The notes: generated by a model not told the origin, from the letters alone. Positions 45,808 through 54,893 are shown, counted from the first letter of the stretch. The stretch is 64,000 nt of DNA from Devosia sp. YR412 (GCF_900110945.1 NZ_FOFL01000002.1:372001-436000); one strand, 5' to 3'. Numbers and translations: made by a program.

Positions 45808-46644
45808 ATGGATATGGTCGCCGGCAAGGTTAAGATGACTCAGCAATCAGTGAACTCCGCAATGAACCCGACCGACATGCTTGAACGCCCGATCCGCCTG
45901 ACGGCCAAGGACGTTACCGTCCACTATGGCCAGAAGCAGGCCCTGCACGGCATCTCGATCCAGATCCCTGATCGGGCCGTCACCTCCTTCATCGGACCCT
46001 CGGGCTGTGGCAAGTCGACCTTCCTGCGCTGCATCAACCGCATGAACGACACGATCGAAGGCGCCAAGGTCGGCGGCACGATCAAGCTCGACGGCGAGGA
46101 CATCTATGATCCCGCTCTCGACGTGGTCGAGCTGCGCGCCCGTATCGGCATGGTCTTCCAGAAGCCGAACCCCTTCCCCAAGTCGATCTATGAAAACGTC
46201 GCCTATGGTCCCAAGATCCATGGCCTGGCCCGTTCCAAGACCGACCTCGACGAAATCGTCGTCTCCTCGCTGCGCAAGGCTGGCCTCTTCGAAGAGGTAA
46301 AGGATCGCCTCAACGAGCCCGGCACCGGCCTCTCGGGCGGCCAGCAGCAGCGCCTCTGCATCGCCCGCGCCATCGCCGTCGGCCCTGAAGTCATCCTGAT
46401 GGACGAGCCCTGCTCGGCTCTCGACCCTATCGCCACCGCCATCATCGAAGAGCTGATCGACGAGCTGCGCGAGAACTATACCATCGTCATCGTCACCCAC
46501 TCGATGCAGCAGGCCGCCCGTGTCTCCCAGAAGACGGCCTTCTTCCACCTCGGCAACCTGATCGAAGAAGGCGTCACCGAAGACATCTTCACCAATCCGG
46601 TCAGCAAGCAGACCCAGGACTACATCATGGGCCGCATCGGTTAA
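45808..46644 (+). CDS. pstB: phosphate ABC transporter ATP-binding protein
   Basis: 278 residues. Walker [10 protein letters not shown], a Q-loop [20 protein letters not shown], signature [15 protein letters not shown], Walker [14 protein letters not shown] and [18 protein letters not shown] are diagnostic of PstB. Start choice: ATG 45799 directly abuts the Shine-Dalgarno AGGAAAAGG, so ATG 45808, nine bases after it, is better; ATG 45835 is also possible. It energises phosphate import and takes part in PhoR signalling. Confidence 0.95.
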   Translation: MDMVAGKVKMTQQSVNSAMNPTDMLERPIRLTAKDVTVHYGQKQALHGISIQIPDRAVTSFIGPSGCGKSTFLRCINRMNDTIEGAKVGGTIKLDGEDIYDPALDVVELRARIGMVFQKPNPFPKSIYENVAYGPKIHGLARSKTDLDEIVVSSLRKAGLFEEVKDRLNEPGTGLSGGQQQRLCIARAIAVGPEVILMDEPCSALDPIATAIIEELIDELRENYTIVIVTHSMQQAARVSQKTAFFHLGNLIEEGVTEDIFTNPVSKQTQDYIMGRIG

Positions 46645-46658
46645 GGCAGGCAAACATC

Positions 46659-47360
46659 ATGGCAACTGAACATATCGTCTCGTCCTACAATGACGAACTC
46701 GTCGCCCTCGCCCAGCTGATCGCCGAAATGGGCGGTCAGGTCGAGGTCGCAATCGACAACGGCACCAAGAGCCTGCTCAAGCTCGACCGCGAACTGGCCG
46801 ACCTTACCATCATCGCCGACCAGCGTATCGATGACATGCAGCGCCGCATCGACGACGTCGCCGTCTCGATGATCGCCCGCCGCCAGCCCATGGCCTCCGA
46901 CCTCCGCGCCATCATCACGTCGATCCACGTCGCCTCCGACCTCGAGCGCGTTGGGGACATGGCCAAACAACTGGCCCGCCGCTCGCTCAAGCTCGAAGGC
47001 ATGACGCTGCAACCCACCTTCTACAATGGCGTCAAAAACATGACAGCCCTGGTGCTGCGCCAGATCAAGGACGCGCTGGATGCCTATTCCAGCCGCAATG
47101 CTGCTGCCGCCGTCGAAGTCTGCAACCGCGACGACGAAGTCGACGCCATGCACACCTCGCTGTTCCGCGAACTCCTCACCTATATGATGGAAGATCCGCG
47201 CAACATCACCGCCTGCACCCACCTGCTGTTCTGTGCCAAGAGCCTGGAACGCATCGGCGACCATGCCACCAACATCGCCGAACGTGCCTATTACCTGCAG
47301 ACCGGCAAGCAGCTCACCAGCGACGAGCAGGACCTGCACCGCACCCAGATCAAGGCTTAG
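46659..47360 (+). CDS. phoU: phosphate transport regulator PhoU
   Basis: 233 residues, two three-helix PhoU domains. The metal-binding E/D-x3-D type motifs are seen as SDLERVGDMAKQLAR in the first repeat and KSLERIGDHATNIAERAYYL in the second. PhoU restrains the Pho response when phosphate is plentiful and modulates PstSCAB. It starts 14 bases after pstB. Confidence 0.95.
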   Translation: MATEHIVSSYNDELVALAQLIAEMGGQVEVAIDNGTKSLLKLDRELADLTIIADQRIDDMQRRIDDVAVSMIARRQPMASDLRAIITSIHVASDLERVGDMAKQLARRSLKLEGMTLQPTFYNGVKNMTALVLRQIKDALDAYSSRNAAAAVEVCNRDDEVDAMHTSLFRELLTYMMEDPRNITACTHLLFCAKSLERIGDHATNIAERAYYLQTGKQLTSDEQDLHRTQIKA

Positions 47361-47445
47361 GCCACTGGACTTTGACGACCCACGCTTGGCCATCGTCCCC
47401 CTCATGGGGCAACTGAAGGGGATGATGGCAATTCCGAAGCACTGA

Positions 47446-47464
47446 CGGCAGCTTGCGGCTGCCG
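47446..47464 (+). other. hairpins in the phoU-phoB gap
   Basis: CGGCAGC (47446-47452) pairs with GCTGCCG (47458-47464) just before phoB. A second imperfect hairpin, CCATCGTCCCC (47390-47400) with GGGGATGATGG (47418-47428), lies upstream. No T-run follows, so they may tune, rather than stop, read-through into phoB. Confidence 0.4.
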
Positions 47465-47481
47465 ATCCACGGAGCACGCCT

Positions 47482-48183
47482 ATGCCCGCGACCATTCTCG
47501 TTGTCGAAGACGAGGGCGATATCGCCATCCTGCTGCGCTACAATCTCGAAGCCGAAGGCTTCCGCGTCGTCACCGCCGAGACCGGCGACGAGGCCCAGCA
47601 TGCCATCCAGGAAAAACTGCCGGACCTGATCCTGCTTGACTGGATGCTGCCCGAAATCTCCGGCATCGAACTGTGCCGCCGCTTGCGCGCCCGCGAGGAA
47701 ACCGCCCGCGTGCCGATCATCATGCTTACCGCTCGCGGTGAGGAAGAAGAGCGCGTCCGTGGCCTGTCGACCGGCGCCGACGACTATATCGTCAAGCCCT
47801 TCTCGGTCCCCGAGCTGGTCGCCCGCATCCACGCCCTGCTGCGCCGCGCCAATCCTAATCTCGTCACCGCCGCCCTCAAGGTCGGCGATCTCGAGCTCGA
47901 CCGCACCACCCACCGCGTCCGCCGCGCTGCCCGCGACGTGCATCTCGGCCCCACCGAATACCGCCTGCTCGAATATCTGATGCGCCACCCAGGTCGCGTC
48001 TATTCGCGAGAGCAGCTGCTTGATGGCGTCTGGGGAAATGACGTCTATGTCGACGAACGCACTGTCGACGTCCACATCGGCCGCCTCCGCCGCGCCATCA
48101 ATCGCGGCAAGGAATCCGACCCCATCCGCACCGTCCGCGGCGCCGGCTACGCCTTCGACGAACGCTTCGCGGCAGTCGCCTAG
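47482..48183 (+). CDS. phoB: phosphate regulon response regulator PhoB
   Basis: 233 residues. Receiver domain with acidic pocket VVEDEGD, phospho-acceptor D53 (LILLDWMLPE) and KPF switch lysine (DDYIVKPFSVPEL). An OmpR-type winged helix follows with LGPTEYRLLEYLMRHPGRVYSREQLL and DVHIGRLRRAI. Activated by PhoR, it binds PHO boxes such as those before pstS. PhoR itself is not in this window, neither upstream of pstS nor after phoB. Confidence 0.95.
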   Translation: MPATILVVEDEGDIAILLRYNLEAEGFRVVTAETGDEAQHAIQEKLPDLILLDWMLPEISGIELCRRLRAREETARVPIIMLTARGEEEERVRGLSTGADDYIVKPFSVPELVARIHALLRRANPNLVTAALKVGDLELDRTTHRVRRAARDVHLGPTEYRLLEYLMRHPGRVYSREQLLDGVWGNDVYVDERTVDVHIGRLRRAINRGKESDPIRTVRGAGYAFDERFAAVA

Positions 48184-48253
48184 GTTACCTTTCACAACCA
48201 CAGAACTGAGGACTGGTCGAGATTCAGCTCAGGCTGAGCCGAAAGTGGCGGGC

Positions 48254-48313
48254 TTCGAGAACCGGAGCGCAGTGTACGTTTGGGTACGTGAGCACCGGAA
48301 GCGCAGAAAACCG
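48254..48313 (+). repeat. 60-nt intergenic repeat, copy 2
   Basis: 57/60 identical to 22220-22279, differing at three scattered positions and in the same orientation on the + strand. It lies between convergent phoB and the MFS gene. The conserved internal CGTAC/GTACG hairpin is intact in both copies. Confidence 0.8.
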
Positions 48314-48351
48314 GCATTTGCAGGCCAGCATCAGCTGAATATCGGCCGGTC

Positions 48352-49977
48352 CTAGACCTCTGGCACATCCCTGAGCGGCGTGTCGTCGCTCAGCGGTACC
48401 GTCTGCCGCTCGATCATCCGGTGCACCAAGGGCGGGTTGTCGCCACGATGCAGGGCGCGCAACTGCTCGGTATTGTCCGCATCTGCCTTGGTGCGCCGCA
48501 AATTGTGCCGCACATAATCGATCCAGGTCGGCACGTGATAGGTCTCGGTCCAGGTCTGCGGATGTTCGAGATCGCGCAACAATCCCCATTGCCGCGCCCC
48601 GTCGCGCAATCGGATGCGCCGCCGGTCCGCCATCAGCGCCAGGAATTTTGGAATGTCGGCATGGTCGATCTGGTAGTCGACCATCACCATGATCGGCCCG
48701 CTGCGCGGCCGCAGGTCGAGCTTCAGCACCGGTTCGTTGAACGTATTGAGCGGATTGAGATCGCGCGCATTGAACTCGGGTAGCGGCAGGCGAAACCCGA
48801 CCAGCGCACAGGCCAGCATGGTCACTCCCGCCAGCGCCAGCACCTTGTCCGGTCCGATCACGTCGGCTGAAAGACCCCAGACCCAGCTGCCCAGCGCCAT
48901 GCCGCCAAAGGTTGCCGTCTGATAGAGCGACAGGGCGCGCCCCACCACCCAACGCGGCGACGACAGCTGAATCGATACATTGAACAGTGACAGCGCCAGC
49001 ACCCAGCAGGCGCCCGCGGGGATCAGCGCAAAATGACTCAGCAGCGGATCGCGGCTATAGCCCAGTGCCACGCTGCTGGCCGCAAAACCGATACAGGCCA
49101 GCCGCACGATTACTTCATTGCTGTAGCGCTCGCGAATCCGACCGTTAAGGAAGGCTCCGCCGATCGCCCCAAAGCCAAAGCAGCCCAGCAGCGTTCCATA
49201 AGCGAGCGCGCCACCGCCGACATAATCGGCCGCGACGGATGGCAATAGCGCCAGGATCGCCGTGGCCGAAAAGCCGAACAGGAAGCCGCGAAACAGCACG
49301 GTGGTGAGATTGGGCGAGATCGACACATAGCGAATGCCCGCCCACATGGCGCTGCCGAAATTCTCGCGCGGCAGCCGCGCCGGCGCCCGCTCCGGCTTCC
49401 ACCGGCTCAACGCATAGATGAGCGGCAGGTATGACACCGCATTGACCGCGAACGCCGCCGCGGCCCCTGCCAGCGCCACGATTAACCCGCCGATCGCCGG
49501 GCCAACGCTGCGCATCATGTTGAAGCCCATTGAATTGAGCGTCACCGCCCCCGGCAGGTCGCTGCGCGGCACGATATCGCCCATCGACGCCTGCCAGGAC
49601 GGGTTGAACAGCGCCGTCCCGCAGCCGATCAGGAAGGTGAATGTCAGCAGCAGCCATGGGTTGAGCAGGCCCAGCAGCGCCAGCACCGCAAGGGTAATCG
49701 ACACCACCACCATGCCGATCTGCGCGATCAGCATGACCACGCGGCGATCAAAATTATCCGCCAGTGCACCCGCAGCAATGGAAAACACCATGATCGGCAG
49801 CGTCGTCGACGCCTGCACCAAGGCGACCATATTGTGTGACGGGGTCAGCGTGGTCATCATCCAGCCGGCACCTACCGACTGCACCAGACCACCAAGGTTC
49901 GACACCAGCGTCGCCAGCCACAACAGCCGGAATGTCTCATGCCGGAATGGCGCCAGCACTGACGGTCGCTCGCTCAT
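48352..49977 (-). CDS. MFS transporter, MFS_3 (EntS-like) type
   Basis: 541 residues. Twelve hydrophobic helices occupy residues about 10-400 (FRHETFRLLWLATLVSNLGG, GALADNFDRRVVM as the loop 2-3 motif, SWQASMGDIVPRSDLPGA). A soluble C-terminal domain of about 130 residues follows (LRPRSGPIMVMVDYQIDHAD, RQWGLLRDLEHPQTWTETYHVP), which resembles a dimeric alpha/beta-barrel module found on many MFS_3 members. Exported substrate unknown. ATG 49977 is six bases after AAGG; a GTG at 49980 is also possible. Confidence 0.88.
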   Translation of the reverse strand: MSERPSVLAPFRHETFRLLWLATLVSNLGGLVQSVGAGWMMTTLTPSHNMVALVQASTTLPIMVFSIAAGALADNFDRRVVMLIAQIGMVVVSITLAVLALLGLLNPWLLLTFTFLIGCGTALFNPSWQASMGDIVPRSDLPGAVTLNSMGFNMMRSVGPAIGGLIVALAGAAAAFAVNAVSYLPLIYALSRWKPERAPARLPRENFGSAMWAGIRYVSISPNLTTVLFRGFLFGFSATAILALLPSVAADYVGGGALAYGTLLGCFGFGAIGGAFLNGRIRERYSNEVIVRLACIGFAASSVALGYSRDPLLSHFALIPAGACWVLALSLFNVSIQLSSPRWVVGRALSLYQTATFGGMALGSWVWGLSADVIGPDKVLALAGVTMLACALVGFRLPLPEFNARDLNPLNTFNEPVLKLDLRPRSGPIMVMVDYQIDHADIPKFLALMADRRRIRLRDGARQWGLLRDLEHPQTWTETYHVPTWIDYVRHNLRRTKADADNTEQLRALHRGDNPPLVHRMIERQTVPLSDDTPLRDVPEV

Positions 49978-50061
49978 CACACACCTTTTCGCTACTCGGT
50001 CTGTCTAGAACTCGATACCAGCCAAGGCAAGGGCACGATTGGGCACCAGCCGCGCACAAAA

Positions 50062-50091
50062 ATGCCCCCGACGAACACATCGCGGGGGCAT
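50062..50091 (-). terminator. terminator of the lipoprotein gene
   Basis: ATGCCCCCG (50062-50070) pairs with CGGGGGCAT (50083-50091), and on the minus strand a T-run follows (complement of the A-run ending at 50062). Confidence 0.8.
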
Positions 50092-50109
50092 CATTTTGGA
50101 TAACGAAAT

Positions 50110-50319
50110 TCAGCGCGTGTTGTTGGCGATCAGCGCGCCAGCTGCAGCGCCGCCGGCGCCACCCACAATGGCGCCACCATAGCCACCGACGGCGCCGCCA
50201 ACCAAGGCGCCACCTGCGCCGCCGATAGCCGCGCCGGAAACAGTGCGCTGTGTTGTCGTGCAAGCGGTCATCGAAAGCGCGCCGACCAAGACCAGCGCGA
50301 CGGATGCAAATTTCTTCAT
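50110..50319 (-). CDS. small glycine-zipper lipoprotein
   Basis: 69 residues. A lipoprotein signal peptide with lipobox LSMTAC (Cys near residue 20) is followed by a glycine-zipper stretch of GG-x3-GG repeats (GAAIGGAGGALVGGAVGGYGG) typical of Gly-zipper 2TM or entericidin-like envelope proteins. ATG 50319 follows TCTGGAGGAC. An exact sigma-EcfG promoter lies 27-51 bases upstream, and a terminator follows at 50062-50091, so the gene is a single stress-type unit. Confidence 0.8.
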   Translation of the reverse strand: MKKFASVALVLVGALSMTACTTTQRTVSGAAIGGAGGALVGGAVGGYGGAIVGGAGGAAAGALIANNTR

Positions 50320-50345
50320 TGTCGTCCTCCAGATTGAAATGGCTG

Positions 50346-50370
50346 AACGTATCAAAGCCCTGGCAGTTCC
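50346..50370 (-). promoter_or_regulatory. sigma-EcfG promoter motif before the lipoprotein gene
   Basis: On the minus strand GGAAC (50370-50366) and CGTT (50349-50346) are separated by 16 bases; transcription would start near 50338, about 19 nt before ATG 50319. Confidence 0.65.
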
Positions 50371-50378
50371 AAACGAAA

Positions 50379-50406
50379 ACACCCCCGGGTCGGGACCCGA
50401 GGGTGT
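50379..50406 (-). terminator. terminator of the aldehyde dehydrogenase gene
   Basis: ACACCC (50379-50384) with GGGTGT (50401-50406), enclosing CGGGTC/GACCCG; on the minus strand TTTTCG follows. It ends the two-gene sugar-acid unit. Confidence 0.75.
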
Positions 50407-50430
50407 CGATCTTTTCGGCGCAGGAACAGC

Positions 50431-51870
50431 TTAGCCGGCTGCGGTATAGGCCGTCTTCACCACGGTGAAGAATTCGGCTGCATACTTGCCCTGCTCGCGC
50501 GAGCCATAGGACGAACCCTTGCGACCGCCAAACGGCACGTGGAAGTCGACGCCCGCGGTCGGCACATTGACCATTACCATGCCGGCTTCGGCATTGCGCT
50601 TGAAGTGAGTCGCATACTTGAGCGAGGTGGTGACGATACCGGCCGAGAGACCGAAGTCGGTGTCATTGGCGGTCGCGAGAGCTTCCTCATAGTCCTTGAC
50701 GCGAATGACAGAGGCCACCGGCCCGAAGATCTCTTCACGGCTGATGCGCATCTGGTTTGTTGCTTCGGTAAACAGCGTCGGCTGCAGGAAGTAGCCTTCC
50801 GTTCCGGTTTTGACGCGTTCGCCACCGGCCACCAGCTTGGCGCCCTCTGCCTTGCCGATCTCGATATAGTCGGTGTCCTGCTTGAGCTGGCTCGGATCGA
50901 CCACCGGGCCGATTTCCGTGTTCTTGTCCAGCGCATCGCCGACACGCAGGTTGCGAGTGCGCTCGGCCAGGGCCTCGACGAAAGCGTCGTGGATGCCTTC
51001 GGTCACGATCACGCGGCTCGACGCCGTGCAGCGCTGGCCGGTCGAGAAGAAGGCCGACTGGGCAACCGATTCAACAGCGACCTTGAGGTCGGCGTCGTCG
51101 AGCACGACGGTCGGGTTCTTGCCGCCCATTTCGAGCTGGAACTTGCGGCCGACTTCGATCGAGGCGGTAGCAACGCGCTTGCCGGTACCCACCGAGCCGG
51201 TGAACGAAATGGCGTTGACGTCCTTGCTGTCCAGCATGGTCTGGCCAACCACCGAACCCTTGCCCATGACCAGGTTCAGCACGCCCTTGGGCAGGCCGGC
51301 ACGCACCAGAATATCAACGATCGCCCAGGTCGAGCCCGGCACCAGATCGGCCGGCTTGATCACGACGGTATTGCCATAGGCCAGAGCCGGAGCAATCTTC
51401 CAGCTCGGTATGGCGATCGGGAAGTTCCACGGCGTGATGATGCCGATGACGCCGATCGGCTCGCGGGTAATTTCGACGCCGACGCCCGGACGCACCGACG
51501 GCAGCACTTCGCCGGCCAGGCGCAGCACTTCACCGGCAAAGAAGTCGAAAATCTGCGCGGCGCGGGTCACTTCGCCAATGCCCTCGGGCAGGGTCTTGCC
51601 CTCTTCACGGCTCAGCAGCTCGCCGAGTTCAGCCTTGCGCGCCAGGATTTCCTGGCTGGTCTTGGACAGGATGGCATGGCGCTCGAGAATGCCCGAGCGC
51701 GACCAGGCCGGAAAGGCAGCCTTGGCAGCAGCAATCGCTAGCTTGGTTTCTTCAGCCGTGGCGCGGGCATAAACGCCCACCACTTCGGCGGTATTGGACG
51801 GGTTAATATTCTCGACCCCATCCGAGCCCACCCATTCCCCGTTGATGAGGTTCTTGTGCAGTTCAGCCAT
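50431..51870 (-). CDS. aldehyde dehydrogenase, probably 2,5-dioxovalerate (alpha-ketoglutarate semialdehyde) dehydrogenase
   Basis: 479 residues, ALDH superfamily. The catalytic Cys is in FFSTGQRCTASSR, the general-base Glu in QLEMGGKNPTVVLDD, and the NAD site in SFTGSVGTGKRV. It would oxidise alpha-ketoglutarate semialdehyde to alpha-ketoglutarate with NAD(P)+. The specificity is inferred from the gene just upstream (25 bp), whose family makes that semialdehyde from 2-keto-3-deoxy-pentonates. Succinate semialdehyde dehydrogenase is the main alternative. ATG 51870 matches the family start (MAELHKNLINGEW). Confidence 0.88.
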   Translation of the reverse strand: MAELHKNLINGEWVGSDGVENINPSNTAEVVGVYARATAEETKLAIAAAKAAFPAWSRSGILERHAILSKTSQEILARKAELGELLSREEGKTLPEGIGEVTRAAQIFDFFAGEVLRLAGEVLPSVRPGVGVEITREPIGVIGIITPWNFPIAIPSWKIAPALAYGNTVVIKPADLVPGSTWAIVDILVRAGLPKGVLNLVMGKGSVVGQTMLDSKDVNAISFTGSVGTGKRVATASIEVGRKFQLEMGGKNPTVVLDDADLKVAVESVAQSAFFSTGQRCTASSRVIVTEGIHDAFVEALAERTRNLRVGDALDKNTEIGPVVDPSQLKQDTDYIEIGKAEGAKLVAGGERVKTGTEGYFLQPTLFTEATNQMRISREEIFGPVASVIRVKDYEEALATANDTDFGLSAGIVTTSLKYATHFKRNAEAGMVMVNVPTAGVDFHVPFGGRKGSSYGSREQGKYAAEFFTVVKTAYTAAG

Positions 51871-51895
51871 GTTGGAATGCCTTTCAGATGGGAAA

Positions 51896-53047
51896 TTAAA
51901 GAAGGTCGGCCCGGGCCAGGTCACGCAGCAGGTGGCTGACGCCATAGGTCCAGGGCGGACATTGGGTAGAGAGGTTCACCCTGTTAGATAGGGTGCCAAG
52001 CTCGGATGTCGATATCGCGACCATATCGCCGAGCTTGTGGGTAAAGCCTTTGCCGGCGCCGTCGCGATCCTTCACCGGCGCAAACATGGTGCCGAGATAA
52101 AGTACCAGACCATCGGGGTATTGGTGATGTCCGCCAATCGTCGCAGCGACCAGCGATTCCGGCGTGCGGGAAATCTGATTCATCGAGGAGTGTCCCTCGA
52201 GCACGAAACCGTCTTGCCCTTCGACGCGCAACGACAGCTCGGACTGCTTGACGGTCTCCAGCGTAAAGTCGCCATGGAACAGCCGGATGAACGGCCCCAG
52301 CGATGCCGAAGCATTATTGTCCTTGGCCTTGCCCAAGAGCAGCGCCGAGCGGCCCTCGACGTCGCGCAGGTTGACGTCATTGCCTAGCGTGGCGCCAATG
52401 ATCGCGCCTTGCGATGTCACCAGCAGCGCCACTTCCGGCTCGGGATTGTTCCAGCTCGACACCGGATGTAGGCCCACTTCGGCACCATAGCCCACCGAAC
52501 TCATCGGCTGGCCCTTGGTGAAAATTTCCGCATCCGGGCCGATACCGACCTCGAGATACTGGCTCCACACGCCCTTCTCGATCAGCGCCGCCTTGACCTT
52601 CATGGCATTGTCGGAACCTGGCACCAGCTCGGACAGATCCGTGCCGATCAGCTGCAGAATCTCGCCACGCAGCGCATCGGCCCGCGACTTGTCGCCACGC
52701 GCCTGTTCCTCGATCACCCGCTCCAGCAGCGACACCACAAAGGTCACGCCCGACGCTTTGATCGCCTGCAGGTCGATCGGCGACAGCAGGCTCGGCTTGG
52801 AAAGATCGATATCCGCCGCAGCGGAATTGGCCAGCACCGCATCGGCATCGCCAAGGCTGACGCCCGGCGCCGTTCGCACATGCTCGGCTGCTTTGCCGCT
52901 CTCGGCAATGTCGCGCACGGTGGCAAAGCCGGCTGCGGTAATGTCGGTAATCTCGCCGTCCCGAACCGTGACGATGCGCGGGTGGTCAAAGCCCGCAACG
53001 CGGGCGCGGCCGAGCAAGATGCCGTCGGGATAATGCCTGTCGCCCAT
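51896..53047 (-). CDS. fumarylacetoacetate hydrolase-family dehydratase (AraD1-like)
   Basis: 383 residues, FAH fold. It resembles the long form that dehydrates 2-keto-3-deoxy-L-arabonate (or xylonate) to alpha-ketoglutarate semialdehyde in the oxidative pentose (Weimberg-type) pathway. Marks are EVGIGPDAEIFTKGQPMSSVGYG, NNPEPEVALLVTSQG with the metal-binding E-x-E-like PEPEV, and GATLGNDVNLRDVEGRSAL. ATG 53047 (MGDRHYPDGILLGRARV) is chosen over a longer frame. It forms an operon with the semialdehyde dehydrogenase; the sugar dehydrogenase, lactonase and first dehydratase are not in the window. Confidence 0.82.
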   Translation of the reverse strand: MGDRHYPDGILLGRARVAGFDHPRIVTVRDGEITDITAAGFATVRDIAESGKAAEHVRTAPGVSLGDADAVLANSAAADIDLSKPSLLSPIDLQAIKASGVTFVVSLLERVIEEQARGDKSRADALRGEILQLIGTDLSELVPGSDNAMKVKAALIEKGVWSQYLEVGIGPDAEIFTKGQPMSSVGYGAEVGLHPVSSWNNPEPEVALLVTSQGAIIGATLGNDVNLRDVEGRSALLLGKAKDNNASASLGPFIRLFHGDFTLETVKQSELSLRVEGQDGFVLEGHSSMNQISRTPESLVAATIGGHHQYPDGLVLYLGTMFAPVKDRDGAGKGFTHKLGDMVAISTSELGTLSNRVNLSTQCPPWTYGVSHLLRDLARADLL

Positions 53048-53227
53048 GGTCCGCCCCAGAATTGCTGAGGCAGTGAGTACCCCACCGGCGCCCCGCTGTG
53101 CAACCCTCAAAAGTCATACTTATGTCGATGAACCGATCTCCACAGCGCCGTTCAACTCCGGTTCATGCGCGCCGCAATACTGACGCAATGGATGGGGAGT
53201 AGTCCCCCACGAACTCAGGAGTATCTC

Positions 53228-53944
53228 ATGCGTCGCTTTGCTGCCGCCCTTCCCTTCGCCCTTCTCGCCACCCTGGCCGTTCCGGCCTATGCTGGCTCGA
53301 TCACCATCGAAGGCCACGGCGAAGTTCTGGCTGCGCCGGACATGGCGCAGATCAATTCCGGCGTCACCACCCAGGGCGCGACCGCCCGCGAAGCTCTCGA
53401 CGCCAATTCCGCCGCCATGGCCGAGCTGATCGCCGAACTCAAGGCCTCGGGCATCGAAGCGCGCGACATCCAGACCTCGGGTTTCTCGGTCAATCCGAAC
53501 TATGTCTATTCCGACGAGCGCGACGCCAATGGCTATTCGCTGCCGCCCAAGATCAACGGCTATCAGGTCGCCAACACCGTGACCGTCACCGTGCGCGCCC
53601 TCGATACGCTCGGCGCCATTCTCGACAAGTCGGTGACCATCGGCGCCAATACCGTCAATGGCGTGACCTTCTCGGTGGCCGATCCGTCGGCGCTCTATGA
53701 TGAAGCCCGCAAGGCCGCTTTCGCCGATGCCCGCACCAAGGCTGAGCTCTATGCCACTGCCGCCGGCGGCACGCTGGAAGAAATCAACTCGATTTCCGAA
53801 AGCCAGTCCTTCAATTCGCCACAGCCCGTAGCCATGTACTCGATGCGCGCTGAAGCTGCTGCCGATGTTCCCGTGGAGGGCGGCGAGCTGGCCTTTGCCA
53901 TCAACGTCAACGTCCAGTGGGAACTGGAAACCGGCGCAAAATAA
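53228..53944 (+). CDS. SIMPL domain (DUF541) periplasmic protein
   Basis: 238 residues with a signal peptide (cleavage near VPAYAGS, residue 22). The SIMPL/DUF541 pattern is seen as ITIEGHGEVLAAPDMAQI, then IQTSGFSVNPNYVY and INGYQVANTVTVTVR, and KAELYATAAGGTLEEINSIS. Such proteins form ring-like oligomers; one, BP26/OMP28 of Brucella, is a well known antigen. Function unclear, possibly oxidative stress. CAGGAGT precedes ATG 53228. Confidence 0.88.
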   Translation: MRRFAAALPFALLATLAVPAYAGSITIEGHGEVLAAPDMAQINSGVTTQGATAREALDANSAAMAELIAELKASGIEARDIQTSGFSVNPNYVYSDERDANGYSLPPKINGYQVANTVTVTVRALDTLGAILDKSVTIGANTVNGVTFSVADPSALYDEARKAAFADARTKAELYATAAGGTLEEINSISESQSFNSPQPVAMYSMRAEAAADVPVEGGELAFAINVNVQWELETGAK

Positions 53945-53945
53945 T

Positions 53946-53986
53946 ACCCATACCCCTTTTTGAGGGGGCTTGGGCGGTGGGGGCGG
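53946..53986. repeat. C-run/G-run palindrome after the SIMPL gene
   Basis: ACCCCTTTTTGAGGGGGC-type hairpin followed by GGGCGGTGGGGGCGG. It is a short relative of the GC-rich palindromes at 385, 23434 and 36825. Confidence 0.4.
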
Positions 53987-54026
53987 ACGGAAAACCGTAG
54001 TCACCCGTCCCCACCAACCAAATTCG

Positions 54027-54052
54027 AAAGCCCTCGCCAACGCGAGGGCTTT
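54027..54052. terminator. bidirectional terminator between SIMPL and TauE genes
   Basis: AAAGCCCTCG (54027-54036) pairs with CGAGGGCTTT (54043-54052), followed by TGTTTCTT on the right. It lies between the convergent genes. Confidence 0.85.
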
Positions 54053-54062
54053 TGTTTCTTGC

Positions 54063-54893
54063 TTAGCCGAACAACACCTTCCACAGCATGTTCAGACCGA
54101 CCGCCACGAGGAACGCAGCAAAGACGTACTTCAGCGTCTTCTGGTCGAGCTTATGGGCCAGCGCCGCGCCCAGCGGGGCAAACACCGCCGCCAGTACGGC
54201 CACCAGGACCAAAGCCACCAGATTGATATAGCCGAGGCTCAGCGGCGGCAGCCCGACGACGCCCCAGCCCGAGATCAAGAAGCCCAGCGTGCCTGAGATG
54301 GCGATGGCAACGCCAACGGCGGCCGACGTACCCACGGCCGAATGCATGGTTGCGCCAAACGCCACCAGCGTCGGCACGGTCAGCGACCCACCACCGATGC
54401 CCATCAGCGAGGAAATATAGCCCACCACCAGCGCCGAGATACGGTGCGTCAGTGACGAGCCATTGAGATGGCCCATCACCTTGGTCTGCCAGGCAAAGAC
54501 GATATTGGCGGCGATCAGGAAGGCCATGACCGCAAACACAATGCGCAGCACGTCGCCCGAGAACATCCCGGCCATCAGCCCGCCAACAAAGGTGCCAACC
54601 ACGATGAACGGCGCCCAGAGCTTCAGCACCCGCATGTCGAGCGAACCACGCTTGTAATGCGCCCGTGCGCTCATGAAGCCGGTGGGAATGATGATGGCCA
54701 GCGAGGTGCCGACCGCCACATGCTGTACCACATCGCTGTCATAGCCGAGCAGCGACAGCGCCGTGCTCAGCGCCGGCACTATGATGGCACCGCCACCAAT
54801 GCCCAACAGCCCGGCCGCAATGCCCGACATCACGCCAGTCACCATCAACCCCAGCACAAAGGGCCAATAGCCCAGCAGTGTAGCCCAATCCAT
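54063..54893 (-). CDS. TauE/SafE family sulfite/anion exporter
   Basis: 276 residues with about eight helices in two repeats, each beginning with the family GIGGG motif (AGLLGIGGGAIIVPAL and SSLMGIGGGSLTVPTL). Members export sulfite, sulfoacetate or related anions, but many are uncharacterised. ATG 54893 is preferred to a TTG at 54896. Its start overlaps the stop of the upstream YjbQ gene, so they are translated together. Confidence 0.9.
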   Translation of the reverse strand: MDWATLLGYWPFVLGLMVTGVMSGIAAGLLGIGGGAIIVPALSTALSLLGYDSDVVQHVAVGTSLAIIIPTGFMSARAHYKRGSLDMRVLKLWAPFIVVGTFVGGLMAGMFSGDVLRIVFAVMAFLIAANIVFAWQTKVMGHLNGSSLTHRISALVVGYISSLMGIGGGSLTVPTLVAFGATMHSAVGTSAAVGVAIAISGTLGFLISGWGVVGLPPLSLGYINLVALVLVAVLAAVFAPLGAALAHKLDQKTLKYVFAAFLVAVGLNMLWKVLFG

